From contig JAFIGH010000013.1 in the NCBI GenBank assembly GCA_020831525.1, positions 1 through 63,833 of the forward strand: a stretch of 63,833 nucleotides of DNA, read 5' to 3'. Position numbers and translations under genes: made by a program. Below are positions 35,203 to 45,277 of the stretch, piece by piece (the first letter of the stretch is position 1; every line of letters begins with the position of its first letter). This DNA is from Opitutales bacterium. GTDB lineage: Bacteria; Verrucomicrobiota; Verrucomicrobiia; Opitutales; Oceanipulchritudinaceae. Below the pieces are notes generated by a model, which saw only the letters and a program-made list of their open reading frames with translations, searched no databases and was not told where the DNA came from.

Positions 35203-38200
35203 ATGCGCACGCCTATGAAACCAATGTCCATGCGCAACGTACTTTCCGCGTGCCTCCTGTGGTTCGCGGTCGCGGGCGTGCCCGGTTTCGCTGAGGCGGA
35301 CGGCGGACGTCAGCCGGAGCGGGCGGGCGCTTCCGCCGCGGCTCTCCGCATCCAAGATATACTCGGCGAGGTTCAGGACCTGCGCGATCCCGCGGACCGG
35401 GCGCGCGCCGTCGAGAGCATCCGTGCCCGCGAGTCGGCCCTCCGCGAAGAAGCCCACCGCCGCGCAGCGGAACGCGGCCTGCCCGTGCGCCTTGAAGAAC
35501 CGGGAGGCCGGGTGAAAGAGATTTTTGCCTTCGATGCCGAAGACCGGCCCGTCTACCGCGAGACCCACAACCTCAATGCCGCGATCACCGCCGCCGCCGA
35601 CCTTTTGCACAACTATCCGGAAGCGCCGCTCCACGGCGCGGGCGTCACGGTGGGGGTGTGGGACGCCGGATCGGTCCGCGCCACCCACCGCGAGTTTGAC
35701 GACCGCGTCACGCTCATGAATAGCGCTTCCGTGAATTCTCACGCCACCCACGTGGCCGGCACGGTGGCCGCCGCCGGCGTGACCTCCAGCGCCCGCGGCA
35801 TGGCCCCGCTCGCGCGCGTCGACTCCTACGACTGGCACGACGACAAATCCGAGATGGCGGCGCGCGCCGCTGCCTCGCCGGACGAGGCGGGCACGCTTTT
35901 CCTCTCCAACCACAGCTACGGCTACGTCGCGGGCTGGCGGTTCATGGGCGGCGGCGCCAATCCCCGCTTCGTCTGGTACGGCGGCGAAAGCAACGCCGAG
36001 GAGACAAACTTCGGTGCCTACAACTGGGCGGCGCGCGATTCCGATACCCTCGCCTACTCCGCGCCCTACTACCTCATGTTCCGCAGCGCGGGCAATGACC
36101 GCACGGAAAACCCTTCCGACGGCGACAGCGTGGCGCTCTCGCCCGGCGGTGCCACCGTCACCTACGACAGTTCCGTGCATCCCGCGGGCGACGGTCTCTA
36201 CCGCGGCGGCTACGATACCATCAGCTTCGACTCGGTGGCGAAAAACGTCGTCACCGTCGGCGCGGTCCACGACGCTGTGACCGGCGGCGCGCGCGACCTT
36301 TCCAAAGCCGCCATGGCCGCCTTCTCCTCATGGGGTCCGACCGACGACGGCCGCATCAAGCCCGACATCGTCGCCAACGGTGTCACGCTTTACTCCACCG
36401 CCTCCGGGGGCGACGCCTCCTACACGACGATGAGCGGCACGAGTATGTCCGCCCCCAGCGCCGCCGGCTCCGCCGCCCTCCTCGTCGAACTCTACGGCAC
36501 CCTCTTTCCCGGCGGGGCGATGCGCGCGAGCACCCTCAAGGGCCTGCTCATCCACACCGCCGACGACCTCGCCAACCCCGGCCCCGACTACCGCTTCGGC
36601 TGGGGCCTCATCAACACAGCGGCCGCCGCCGCTCTCATCCGCGACTTCGCCGAAAACCCGCTCACCCGCCGCATCACCGAAGACACCCTCACAACCGGCG
36701 ATCCCGAGCACCGCCACGAATTCGTCTGGGACGGTGAATCCCCCGTCCGCGCCACCCTCTCATGGACCGATCCCGCCGGGTCCGCGACAACCGCGCACGA
36801 CTCGCGGCTCCCCAAGCTTGTCAACAACCTGCACCTCCGCATTGAAGGACCGGAGGGCGAAGTCTTTTATCCGTGGGTCATGCCCTTCGTCGGCACATGG
36901 ACACAGGCATCCTTGTCCTTGCCCGCCACTACCGGCGTGAACAACACCGACAACGTCAACCAAGTCTACATCGCGGAACCGCCTTCGACCGGCGTCTACA
37001 CCGCCGTCGTCTCCTACTCTGGTTCGCTCACCAACAGCCACCAGACCTACTCCCTCCTCCTCACCGCCACGGCCAACGAGGAACCGCCCCCGCCCCCGCT
37101 CAGCATCACCGCCGTCTCCCCCGGAAACGGCCCGCGCGGCGAAGTCGTCTACCTCGGCATCGAGGGCACGGGCTTCACCGCCGACACCGCCTTCACCCTT
37201 CGCCGCGAGGGTTTGTCCGACATCGAAAGCAGCGATGTCATCCTCGCCACCGGCGGCGCCTACGCGCGCTTCGACCTCGCCGGCGCGGACACCGGCCTGT
37301 GGGACCTCGTCGCCGCGCGCCCCGACGACGATGCCGTGACGGCCCCGGAAGCCTTCGAAATCTTCCGCGTCCTCTGGAGCGATTACTTCGACAGCGGAGA
37401 GGTCGCCGGATGGCTATACGAGAACGAGCCAGGCGACAACGCGTGGTTCATCACAGACTCGCTCAGCCAGTCCCTGCCGACAGCCCTCTACACCCCCGGG
37501 GTCTCCCAGCGCTCCCTCACCCATCTTCTCTCCCCCGCCGTCGACATTCCCGAAGACGCCACCGGCCTGCAACTGCGCTTCTGGCAGCGGCGCGCCTTCA
37601 ACAGCAACAATCACGGCGGAAAACTCGCCCTCAGTGTCGACGGCGGCGGATGGACCGATGTCGCCGCCAGCGTATCCGGGGCATCGTTCGCACAAAACGG
37701 ATACAACGGCACAGTCAGCGGCGGCGGGCCTCCGAACAACCGCAACCCGCTCACCGGCCAGGATGCGTGGGTCGGGAGCACCGCGGAATTCGTTGAAACC
37801 GTCGTCGATCTGCACGACACCAGCACCTTCGCGGGTACCACCCTGCGGCTGCGCTGGAGCTTCGGCACCAACCAAGGCACTTCCGCCGACGGCTGGTGGA
37901 TCGACAGCGTGGCCCTCTTCGGCGAATGGGCCGAACCCGCGCCGGAACCCGAAAGCGCCACCCTCGGAGACTTGGTCGTGCAATACTTTCCCGGCGCCGA
38001 CATGGAAACTTTCGATACCGGCGCGGACCACAATCTCAGCGGCTTTCCCACCCTCCTCGATCTCGCCTTCGGCAACGATCCGGCAACCTACGGCGGATCC
38101 GTCCACCTCCCGTCGACAGCGCGCGACACCGCCGGCGTCACCCTCGTCTACCCCCTCGACCGCGCCACCGAAGACATCATCCGCCTCTTCGCCGAACAAA

Positions 38201-38400
38201 GCACCGACCTGAGCGAATGGTCCCCCGCCGTCCCCGGCGAAGACGGCATCACACTCGACATCACCGAAGGCGGCTACCGCCCCGCCTCCGGCGAAGGCAA
38301 CGACACCCTCTCCGCCGTCGACCGCGTCGAAATTTTCGCCCCCCTCGACGGCGACACCCCCCGCTTCCTCCGCGTCAGCGCCGAGTTGCTGGAGGAGTGA
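35203..38400 (+). CDS. Secreted S8 subtilisin-like serine protease, multidomain
   Basis: A 1065-aa extracellular protease. Signal peptide through about residue 31 (starts at 35203, 35215 or 35230 all possible). The catalytic triad is visible: D154 (GVWDAGSV), H183 (SHATHVAGT) and S414 (MSGTSMSAPSAAG); the oxyanion Asn is in FRSAGNDR. A proprotein-like helical segment (45-100, rich in Arg/Glu) precedes the domain. After the protease come a P-domain-like jelly roll (about 480-620, VRATLSWTDPAGS), an Ig-like segment (ISITAVSPGNGPRG-type, about 625-710), a MAM/lectin-like binding domain (about 715-905) and a C-terminal beta domain (about 920-1065) of the kind seen on secreted verrucomicrobial proteins. 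It stands alone between two intergenic regions. Confidence 0.9.
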   Translation: MRTPMKPMSMRNVLSACLLWFAVAGVPGFAEADGGRQPERAGASAAALRIQDILGEVQDLRDPADRARAVESIRARESALREEAHRRAAERGLPVRLEEPGGRVKEIFAFDAEDRPVYRETHNLNAAITAAADLLHNYPEAPLHGAGVTVGVWDAGSVRATHREFDDRVTLMNSASVNSHATHVAGTVAAAGVTSSARGMAPLARVDSYDWHDDKSEMAARAAASPDEAGTLFLSNHSYGYVAGWRFMGGGANPRFVWYGGESNAEETNFGAYNWAARDSDTLAYSAPYYLMFRSAGNDRTENPSDGDSVALSPGGATVTYDSSVHPAGDGLYRGGYDTISFDSVAKNVVTVGAVHDAVTGGARDLSKAAMAAFSSWGPTDDGRIKPDIVANGVTLYSTASGGDASYTTMSGTSMSAPSAAGSAALLVELYGTLFPGGAMRASTLKGLLIHTADDLANPGPDYRFGWGLINTAAAAALIRDFAENPLTRRITEDTLTTGDPEHRHEFVWDGESPVRATLSWTDPAGSATTAHDSRLPKLVNNLHLRIEGPEGEVFYPWVMPFVGTWTQASLSLPATTGVNNTDNVNQVYIAEPPSTGVYTAVVSYSGSLTNSHQTYSLLLTATANEEPPPPPLSITAVSPGNGPRGEVVYLGIEGTGFTADTAFTLRREGLSDIESSDVILATGGAYARFDLAGADTGLWDLVAARPDDDAVTAPEAFEIFRVLWSDYFDSGEVAGWLYENEPGDNAWFITDSLSQSLPTALYTPGVSQRSLTHLLSPAVDIPEDATGLQLRFWQRRAFNSNNHGGKLALSVDGGGWTDVAASVSGASFAQNGYNGTVSGGGPPNNRNPLTGQDAWVGSTAEFVETVVDLHDTSTFAGTTLRLRWSFGTNQGTSADGWWIDSVALFGEWAEPAPEPESATLGDLVVQYFPGADMETFDTGADHNLSGFPTLLDLAFGNDPATYGGSVHLPSTARDTAGVTLVYPLDRATEDIIRLFAEQSTDLSEWSPAVPGEDGITLDITEGGYRPASGEGNDTLSAVDRVEIFAPLDGDTPRFLRVSAELLEE

Positions 38401-38673
38401 GGAGACAGCTCCCACAGACAGGTTCCGACGAAAACAACGACGACATGTCCCAGCCCACCTCACTTCATCTCAGACTGCTTCGCCCCCCCGCCGTGTCCCG
38501 CATTGCCGTTGCGCCGCGCTCCCGCGTACCCCGCGGCTTGTGAGGCCCCCTTCTTTACGATACGGTAGAAAGCGGCTTTTGCCGGCGACTGGGTCGACAT
38601 CCAGTGGCAGTCTTGCGCGGCGCCGATCCTTCACCGCCCGGCACCGCCACGCCGCCAATTCAAAGCAAGACCC

Positions 38674-41169
38674 ATGAAACGAGCCTCCTCTTCATCCGGA
38701 CCGCGCCGTGTTCTCCACCTCGTCTCGCAGGCCCACCTCGATCCGGTGTGGCTCTGGCCTCTGCGCGACGGCGTTGCGGAAACGCTCACGACGATGCAGA
38801 GTGCGGTCGACCGCGCGGCGGAGCACCGCGATTTCAAATTCACGCGTTCCTCCGCCGCCACTTACAAATGGATCAAGGAAATGGATCCACGCCTCTTCCG
38901 GCGGGTGTGCAAGCTTGCCGAAGACGGACGCTGGGAAGTCATCGGCGGCTGGATCGAGCAGCCCGATTGCATGCTCCCCTCAACGGAGAGCTTCATCCGC
39001 CAGGGCCTCTACGGAAAAGCTTTCTTCCGCGACAATCTCGGTCCGGCGGGGCGCACGGAGATCGGGTACAATGTGGACTCGTTTGGTCACGCCGGCGGCC
39101 TGCCGCAGATCCTGCGCGCGACAGGATTCCGCTACTACATCTTTATGCGCCCGCAGGACCATGACGGCCCGCCTCTGCCGTTGCTTTTTCACTGGGAGGG
39201 TCCGGACGGCTCACGCGTTCTGGCGCAGCGCATTCCGATCCAGTATTCACAATCCTATGCGGCCACGCCCGACGAGATCGAGGCAACCATCCGGTCCGCC
39301 GCGGATCGCTGTTTTGCTCCGGGCTTCCGCAACGGGGTGACGTGGTTCGGGGTCGGCAACCACGGCGGCGGCCCCACCCGGGCACACATTGAGCGCGTCA
39401 AGGAGTTGCAGAAGGACCCAGGCCTGCCCGAGATCCGCTTTAGCACGGCACGGGAGTATTTCGCCGCCGTGGAGAGCGAGGAGGCCATCCGGGACGTCCC
39501 TGTCGTCAAAGACGAGTTTCCCTTTCTCTTCCGCGGATGCTACAGCTCGACCGGCGAGGTGAAGCAACTCAACCGCACGGGCGAGAAGGCCCTGCACACC
39601 GCCGAGGTCCTTCATGCCATCAACGGCAGCGCGGAACCGGAGGAACTCCGGGACGCGTGGTGGCAGCTTCTCTTCAACCAGTTTCACGACATCCTCGCGG
39701 GCACCTGCGTGGCGTCCGTGGCGGACGAAAACCGTCACCGCTACGGCGACGTCCTAAACACGGCAGGCGACGCCGCGAGACGCGCGGTGTTTTCCATGGC
39801 GCGCCGGGTGGACACCCGTGGCGAGCGCGGCAGTGTCCTTTTTGTCGCCAATCCGCTGCCATGGCCTCGGACCGCTGTCGTCAGGCTCGACACTTTCCGT
39901 TCCCCGCACGGCGAGGAAGAGATCACCCACCTTGAAACACGTGACGGCCGCCGCGTGCCGCTGCAATGGACCCGTGCCGACGCCAACTTCGGGCCGTGGG
40001 GCCTGCCATGGGGAAAACTCACGGCGGCGGTCGACCTGCCCGCCGGAGGCTACCGCGTTTTTCGCCTCGCCACGGCCCCGCTCACCAAACGCATTACGAA
40101 CCCCTTCGGTGACGGCACCGCTACAGAACAGTTTGTCGACACGGGGAACCCGCGCAAGAAAGACGCGCCGCGCCGCAGAACCCGCAAAGCGCCCGCCCTC
40201 GCCGCACTCTTTGCGGGAAAGGAGAATCTGCTCTCCGGCCCGGTCCGCCCGGTTGTCATCAACGACGCCGGCGGGGCATGGGGCCACGGCATCCCGGCCT
40301 TCCGCGATGAGGCCGGCTATCCTGCGTCGCAGGGTAGCGAGGTCCTCGAGGACGGTCCGGTCCTGACGCTTGTGCGCGAAAAGTTCCGCTGGGAAAGTTC
40401 AGAGATTTGGATGGATGCCGTTCACTACAATCACGGCCACGCCGTCGAACTCCAGATCCGCTTCAACTGGCAGCAAAAACGCCGGATGCTCAAGCTGGAG
40501 ATTCCCGCGCGGTTGGCCGACACAAGGGCATTCGCGAAAATGCCCGGTGCCGTGGCCATGCGCAAGGCGGACGGCAACGAAGCGCCCTGCCACGACTGGA
40601 TCGTGCTACAGGGAAAGAACGGTGGGCGGACAACTTGCGTGGGAATTATCAACGACTCCACCTACGCCTATGATGCGCTCGACGGCACCGTCCGCTTAAC
40701 ACTCGCGCGCGCTGTTCCCAACGCCGAGCATCCGCCCTTTGAATACAAGGACGACCGCGACATTGACTTCCTCGACCAAGGCTGGCAGCGCCGCCGGTTC
40801 CTCCTCACGGCAAGGCGGGGGCGATGGACATCTCTGCGGCCCGACCGCCTCGCGGAAGCGTTCCAGATCCCCGCTGAGCACATGCTTGATTCCGCCCATC
40901 CCGGCTCCGCCCTGTGGGAGCAAAGTCACCTCTCCCTTGATCCGCCCAATGTCGCGCTTCTCGCCCTGAAAGCACCTGAGACAGGACGTGGGCGCATATT
41001 GCGCGTGCAGGAGACCACCGGACGCAGAACAACCGCACACGCCGAGTGGAATGGACACGCATTCGAATTTTTCCTTGCTCCGTGGGAGATCAAAACGCTC
41101 CGCCTGCGGCAAGGGAAGAGCGAATTAACCGTGACAGAGACCGATGCGCTGGAAGGCGCTGAAGCTTGA
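38674..41169 (+). CDS. GH38 family alpha-mannosidase
   Basis: A retaining alpha-mannosidase, 831 aa, with no signal peptide, so cytoplasmic. Zinc ligands are H21 and D23 in AHLDPVWLWP, the nucleophile is D135 in GYNVDSFGHAGG and a further zinc His is H338 in NQFHDILAGT. The three-helix bundle and C-terminal beta domains follow in the usual order. An Arg/Lys-rich loop near 495-515 (KKDAPRRRTRKAP) is unusual. It heads a three-gene cluster with an unknown alpha/alpha-barrel-like protein (30 bp downstream) and an SGNH/TPR protein. It would hydrolyse alpha-mannosides imported by another route; no mannose-specific genes are adjacent. Confidence 0.92.
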   Translation: MKRASSSSGPRRVLHLVSQAHLDPVWLWPLRDGVAETLTTMQSAVDRAAEHRDFKFTRSSAATYKWIKEMDPRLFRRVCKLAEDGRWEVIGGWIEQPDCMLPSTESFIRQGLYGKAFFRDNLGPAGRTEIGYNVDSFGHAGGLPQILRATGFRYYIFMRPQDHDGPPLPLLFHWEGPDGSRVLAQRIPIQYSQSYAATPDEIEATIRSAADRCFAPGFRNGVTWFGVGNHGGGPTRAHIERVKELQKDPGLPEIRFSTAREYFAAVESEEAIRDVPVVKDEFPFLFRGCYSSTGEVKQLNRTGEKALHTAEVLHAINGSAEPEELRDAWWQLLFNQFHDILAGTCVASVADENRHRYGDVLNTAGDAARRAVFSMARRVDTRGERGSVLFVANPLPWPRTAVVRLDTFRSPHGEEEITHLETRDGRRVPLQWTRADANFGPWGLPWGKLTAAVDLPAGGYRVFRLATAPLTKRITNPFGDGTATEQFVDTGNPRKKDAPRRRTRKAPALAALFAGKENLLSGPVRPVVINDAGGAWGHGIPAFRDEAGYPASQGSEVLEDGPVLTLVREKFRWESSEIWMDAVHYNHGHAVELQIRFNWQQKRRMLKLEIPARLADTRAFAKMPGAVAMRKADGNEAPCHDWIVLQGKNGGRTTCVGIINDSTYAYDALDGTVRLTLARAVPNAEHPPFEYKDDRDIDFLDQGWQRRRFLLTARRGRWTSLRPDRLAEAFQIPAEHMLDSAHPGSALWEQSHLSLDPPNVALLALKAPETGRGRILRVQETTGRRTTAHAEWNGHAFEFFLAPWEIKTLRLRQGKSELTVTETDALEGAEA

Positions 41170-41199
41170 TGAGACGGGCCGCCCCGCCATCCACTATTT

Positions 41200-43392
41200 A
41201 TGAAAATCCTTTTTCGTTACTTCGACACCGCGAACCGCCAAACCACCAGCCGGGTGTTCGCCGCGGAAGACTCCGGGGTCTCGGACGGAAACCTCCGCGC
41301 GCGTTTGAAACACACGCCGGCCGACGGAAACGGAGACACCCGCGTTGAGCTGAAGGTGGAGGCCCGGGACGCCGCGCCGCGCGTCACCTACGGGTTCGAA
41401 TGGACCTTCAACGACTGGTCCCACGGCACCTATACGCTCATGCCTGCAGGTCTCTACGCGGGCAACCGCTTTGAAAGCGTGAAGATTCCCTACTCTCCGC
41501 GGTATCCGGCGGATTGCGTCGAACCCGCCATGCCGCTCATACTTTCTGATGTTCCACGCCTCGAACGGGAACCGGGCAGGCCTTCGCATGTGCAAATGCT
41601 CGCCGGCGATCTCGCATGGCCCGCGTTTGCGTGGTGGGACCCGCGCAGCGACGAGGCCTTTCTCGTCCACGGCCCGGCCCGCACCAATCGGGGAGAAACC
41701 CTGTGGGAGGTGGAGGAACCCGGCGGGCACGACTCCCTCACCCTCCGCGTCACCGTTCCGGGAGTACGCTCCCGCCGCTACGAGCACATGCGGGTCGACG
41801 CACCTTCGCATGACCGGCCCGGAACGATCCAACCGGGCGAATGCGACACCCTCGCACTCATCGTCGCGCGGTGGACATGCGCGGATCTCGAGGAATTCCA
41901 CAGCGGTGTCTTCGCCCGCTGGCACAGCCTATTGGACACCGCCTCCATTCCGGCCCTCTGCCCCTTCTCCCGCGTCTACGAAACCATCGCGGAAAAATAC
42001 AACCGATGGAACTGGCACTCGGACTGGAAGCTCTACCTCACCGTTACCGATGAAAACGACAACTATCCCTACCAAACCGGATGGTGCGGCGGCGGCATCG
42101 CCGCCTATGCGCTCCTCGCGGCGGAGGAACCGTTGACGCGAGCAAGAGCCTCGGAGAATATCGATACAGTCTGCCGCGAAGCCGCCGCTCCCTGCGGCCT
42201 GCTCTTCGGCAAGCGGGCCCGCGACGGATGGGCACCCGACTTTCACGGGCAGGAGCAGCATCCCCACACAGTCCGGTGGACCCTCGCCCGGCGCCAGGGA
42301 GACGCACTGTTCTACCTCGCCAAGGCCATCTTCCGCGACGAACAGTCCCGCGGTGCAATGCTTCCGGACGACCATCCGTGGCGGACCACCCTGCGCACGC
42401 TCGCGACGGCCCTCTGCCGCGTTTGGCGCGAATGCGGACAGTGGGGGCACTTTATGGATAACCTTGACGGTCATGTCTGCGCGGGCGGCACGTGCAGCGG
42501 GGCGATCATTCCGGCAGGCCTTGTTCTTGCGCACGAAACCGAAGGAGCCACTGAATGGCTGGAGTGCGCTTGGCAGGGTGCGGAAGCCTTCCTGCGCGAC
42601 TGGACGCGGCGCGGACTGACCGCGGGGGGACCCGGCGACGCCCTCGGCAACATCGACAGCGAGTCCGCCGCCGGTCTGGTCGAGTCCTACGTATGGCTGT
42701 GGCAAAGCACCGGTGAGGAAAAGTGGATTGGCGCCGCCGCCGACGCGGCCCGCCAGCTTGCCACATGGGTCATGCCCTACGCGTACCCGTTTCCCGCTGA
42801 CAGTGAATTTGGCCGACTCGGCATGGTATCGACCGGCACCGTCTTCGCCAACACGCAGAACAAACACAGCGCGCCGGGCCTTTGCACCCACTCCGGAGAG
42901 TCCTTGCTGCGGCTCTTCCGCGCCACGGGCGACCGGCGGATCCTCGATCTCCTTTGTGTCATCGCCCGCACCCTGCCGCAATACATGAGCCGCGCCGACC
43001 GTCCGATCCACGACCCCGGAGGCAATCCGCTTCCCCCCGGTTGGATCAACGAACGGGTCAACACGAGCGACTGGGACAACAACCTTGGCGGAATCTTCCA
43101 CGGTAGCTGCTGGTGTGAAGTCTCCGCCCTCCTCACATGGATGGAGCTTCCGGGCGTCTACGCCTGCCCCGCTTCCGGAATTCTCGTCGCCCTCGACCAC
43201 GTGGAGGCCCGGTGGTCCGGCGGCAACCGCAGTCGAATCGCCCTCCGCAATCCAACCCCCTTTCCGGCCAAAGTCCGCCTCCTCGTCGAAGACGACGCCG
43301 CGCGTGAGCGTCCCTTGCCGGCCGCATGGTGCGCAAATGCGCCGCTCGTCGAAATCGGCCCCGCGGAAACGACGGAGGTGAAAACAGAATGA
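41200..43392 (+). CDS. Unknown cytoplasmic protein, possible six-hairpin glycosidase-like
   Basis: A 730-aa protein with no signal peptide and no family I can name. The N-terminal 240 residues are beta-rich (VELKVEARD, VTYGFEWTFNDWSHGTYTL, MLAGDLAWPAFAWWDPRSDEAF). The rest (about 250-650) is helical with repeated hairpins and Trp/Gly turns (KLYLTVTDENDNYPYQTGWCGGG, WGHFMDNLDGHVCAGGTCSG, NIDSESAAGLVESYVWLWQSTG, NTQNKHSAPGLCTHSGESLLRL), which suggests an (alpha/alpha)6 barrel as in six-hairpin glycosidases. Acidic residues in DNDNY-like DENDNY and NIDSES could be catalytic. It ends with a short beta domain. The 30-bp spacing from the GH38 gene suggests joint action on a mannoside-containing glycan. 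Confidence 0.6.
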   Translation: MKILFRYFDTANRQTTSRVFAAEDSGVSDGNLRARLKHTPADGNGDTRVELKVEARDAAPRVTYGFEWTFNDWSHGTYTLMPAGLYAGNRFESVKIPYSPRYPADCVEPAMPLILSDVPRLEREPGRPSHVQMLAGDLAWPAFAWWDPRSDEAFLVHGPARTNRGETLWEVEEPGGHDSLTLRVTVPGVRSRRYEHMRVDAPSHDRPGTIQPGECDTLALIVARWTCADLEEFHSGVFARWHSLLDTASIPALCPFSRVYETIAEKYNRWNWHSDWKLYLTVTDENDNYPYQTGWCGGGIAAYALLAAEEPLTRARASENIDTVCREAAAPCGLLFGKRARDGWAPDFHGQEQHPHTVRWTLARRQGDALFYLAKAIFRDEQSRGAMLPDDHPWRTTLRTLATALCRVWRECGQWGHFMDNLDGHVCAGGTCSGAIIPAGLVLAHETEGATEWLECAWQGAEAFLRDWTRRGLTAGGPGDALGNIDSESAAGLVESYVWLWQSTGEEKWIGAAADAARQLATWVMPYAYPFPADSEFGRLGMVSTGTVFANTQNKHSAPGLCTHSGESLLRLFRATGDRRILDLLCVIARTLPQYMSRADRPIHDPGGNPLPPGWINERVNTSDWDNNLGGIFHGSCWCEVSALLTWMELPGVYACPASGILVALDHVEARWSGGNRSRIALRNPTPFPAKVRLLVEDDAARERPLPAAWCANAPLVEIGPAETTEVKTE

Positions 43393-43466
43393 GCAAACCC
43401 CGCAACTCGTTCATCTTGCAGCCCATAACCCGATCGGCATAGCCTCGCGAAACAACACACACTCCC

Positions 43467-45236
43467 ATGCCCGCCGCCTCCATTTCGACCCCGCGCAAAC
43501 TCCTGTTTGCCGCGCTCATCGCTTTTCTGCCGCCGTTGTTCCTTGTTGCCTTGCTGGAAATCTCGCTCCGGGCTGTCGGATACGGGTACTCGCCGCGGTT
43601 CTGGGAGGAAGCAATGATCGACAGCACGGCGGTCGACGCACCCAACCCCGATTTCACCCGCTTGTTTTTTCCGGAAGCCCTCAAGCGCCTCTTCGTCCCG
43701 TTCGCCGTGCCAAAGGAAAAAGCTTCCGATGAGTTCCGCGTGCTTGTGCTCGGCGGCTCCGCCATCAACGGCGACCCGGATCCCGGCTACTCCGTGCCCC
43801 GCATGGTTGAACGCCAGCTCAACCATGTCCAGGGTGAACGCCGGGTTGTCGTCATCAACGCCGCGCTGACCGCCTGCAACTCCCATGTCGCACGGGAGAT
43901 CGCCAAGGACTTCGGCCGGCTGCGCCCCGACATGATCGTTGTCTACATGGGCAACAATGAAGTCGTGGGCCCCTTCGGTCCGGCCAACCGGATCAGCGCC
44001 GGACGGCTCGGCAGCACTCTGCCCCGCGCACAGGTGGCGGTCCGCAAAACCCGCACAGGACAGTGGATACAATCCCTCGTCGAACCCGCGGAAGCTTCCG
44101 CGCAGGAGTGGCGCGGCATGCAGCACTTTCTTGCTTACCGCTTCCCGTGGGAAAGCCCGGATCTCGAGAGCGTCTACGAAAACTTCGCCCACAACCTTGC
44201 CTTCATCGCCCGCCGGGCGGCCCGCTCGGGAGTCCCTGTCCTTTTCTCCACCGTCGCCGTCAACTTGCACGACCAGCCTCCATTCTTCGGCGAAGCGGCG
44301 GCCGCCGCCTTTTCCGAAGCGGAACGCCTCGCCGCCGCCGGAGACACACACGCCGCCGCGGACACCTTCCAACGCGCACGCGATCTTGATGAGCTTCGCT
44401 TTCGAGCCGACTCCCGTACCAACGAGATCATTCGCACGACAGCCGAATCCCACCCCAACGCCCGTCTCCTCGACGCCGAGGCCGCCTTCCAGGAGCGCGC
44501 CGCGCAGCCCGCTCCGGGCTTCGAGTTCTTCTACGAACACGTTCACTTCAACTTTCACGGTGCCTATGTCCTCAGTCGGCTCATGGCCGAAGCGGTGCTT
44601 CACAACGCGGAAGATCTGGTGAAGCCGCGGGCCGGATGGCTCGGCTTCGAAGAGATGCAGGCGCACCTCGCCTTTACCGATTACGACGTGTGGACAATCC
44701 TGCGCGAGATCATCAACCGCTTCGACAACCCGCCCTTCACCGGTATCGAAAACTATGCTACCCGCGTTCAGTGGATGCGCGACCTCTACGCGCACTTCAG
44801 CGAATCCATCGCCCTCGCCGAAACCAAAACGCGCGTCAACCGGCAGTATGTCGACGCCATCCGCGCACGGCCCGGGGACGCTGAACTCCGTGCCCGGCTC
44901 GCCCGCTTCTTTGTCGCCAACGACCGCCCGGCCGAAGCCCTGCCTCTCCTCCGCAAACTCGTCCGCAAGCAACCCAATGACCTCTCAACCCTCGATACAC
45001 TGCTTAGGGCCGCGATGATGACGACCTCGTGGGAAGACGTTGCGGAACACCACGCAGACCTTGCGCGGATCACACCGCACCATCCCGGTGTGCCACTCTA
45101 CCGCGCCGGTGCCGCCTTCCACCGGGGCGAGACCCGCACGGCCAAACGCCTCCTCGCCGAATACACGGACGCGCGGGGCAGCGGCAGCGCCACCCGGCCC
45201 CTCGAGGAAGCGCTGGCGGGACACAGCCAGCCGTAA
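43467..45236 (+). CDS. Membrane-anchored SGNH hydrolase with TPR-like C-terminus
   Basis: A 589-aa protein with one N-terminal membrane segment (LLFAALIAFLPPLFLVALLE). The SGNH signature is present: block I VLVLGGSAINGD with Ser98, block III VVYMGNNEVVGPFG, and block V EHVHFNFHGAY with the catalytic His. The family includes esterases and acetyl-transferase-like domains for carbohydrates. From about residue 470 there are helical repeats of TPR type (DAELRARLARFFVANDRPAEALPLLRKLVR, then two similar units). It follows the unknown gene by 74 bp and converges on the glycosidase at 45278, with only 41 bp between them. Deacetylation of a glycan is a reasonable guess; the sequence does not identify the substrate. 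Confidence 0.8.
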   Translation: MPAASISTPRKLLFAALIAFLPPLFLVALLEISLRAVGYGYSPRFWEEAMIDSTAVDAPNPDFTRLFFPEALKRLFVPFAVPKEKASDEFRVLVLGGSAINGDPDPGYSVPRMVERQLNHVQGERRVVVINAALTACNSHVAREIAKDFGRLRPDMIVVYMGNNEVVGPFGPANRISAGRLGSTLPRAQVAVRKTRTGQWIQSLVEPAEASAQEWRGMQHFLAYRFPWESPDLESVYENFAHNLAFIARRAARSGVPVLFSTVAVNLHDQPPFFGEAAAAAFSEAERLAAAGDTHAAADTFQRARDLDELRFRADSRTNEIIRTTAESHPNARLLDAEAAFQERAAQPAPGFEFFYEHVHFNFHGAYVLSRLMAEAVLHNAEDLVKPRAGWLGFEEMQAHLAFTDYDVWTILREIINRFDNPPFTGIENYATRVQWMRDLYAHFSESIALAETKTRVNRQYVDAIRARPGDAELRARLARFFVANDRPAEALPLLRKLVRKQPNDLSTLDTLLRAAMMTTSWEDVAEHHADLARITPHHPGVPLYRAGAAFHRGETRTAKRLLAEYTDARGSGSATRPLEEALAGHSQP

Positions 45237-45277
45237 GGCATGGTGCGTTTCACGCCTCGCCCGGTCGACGCCACAAG

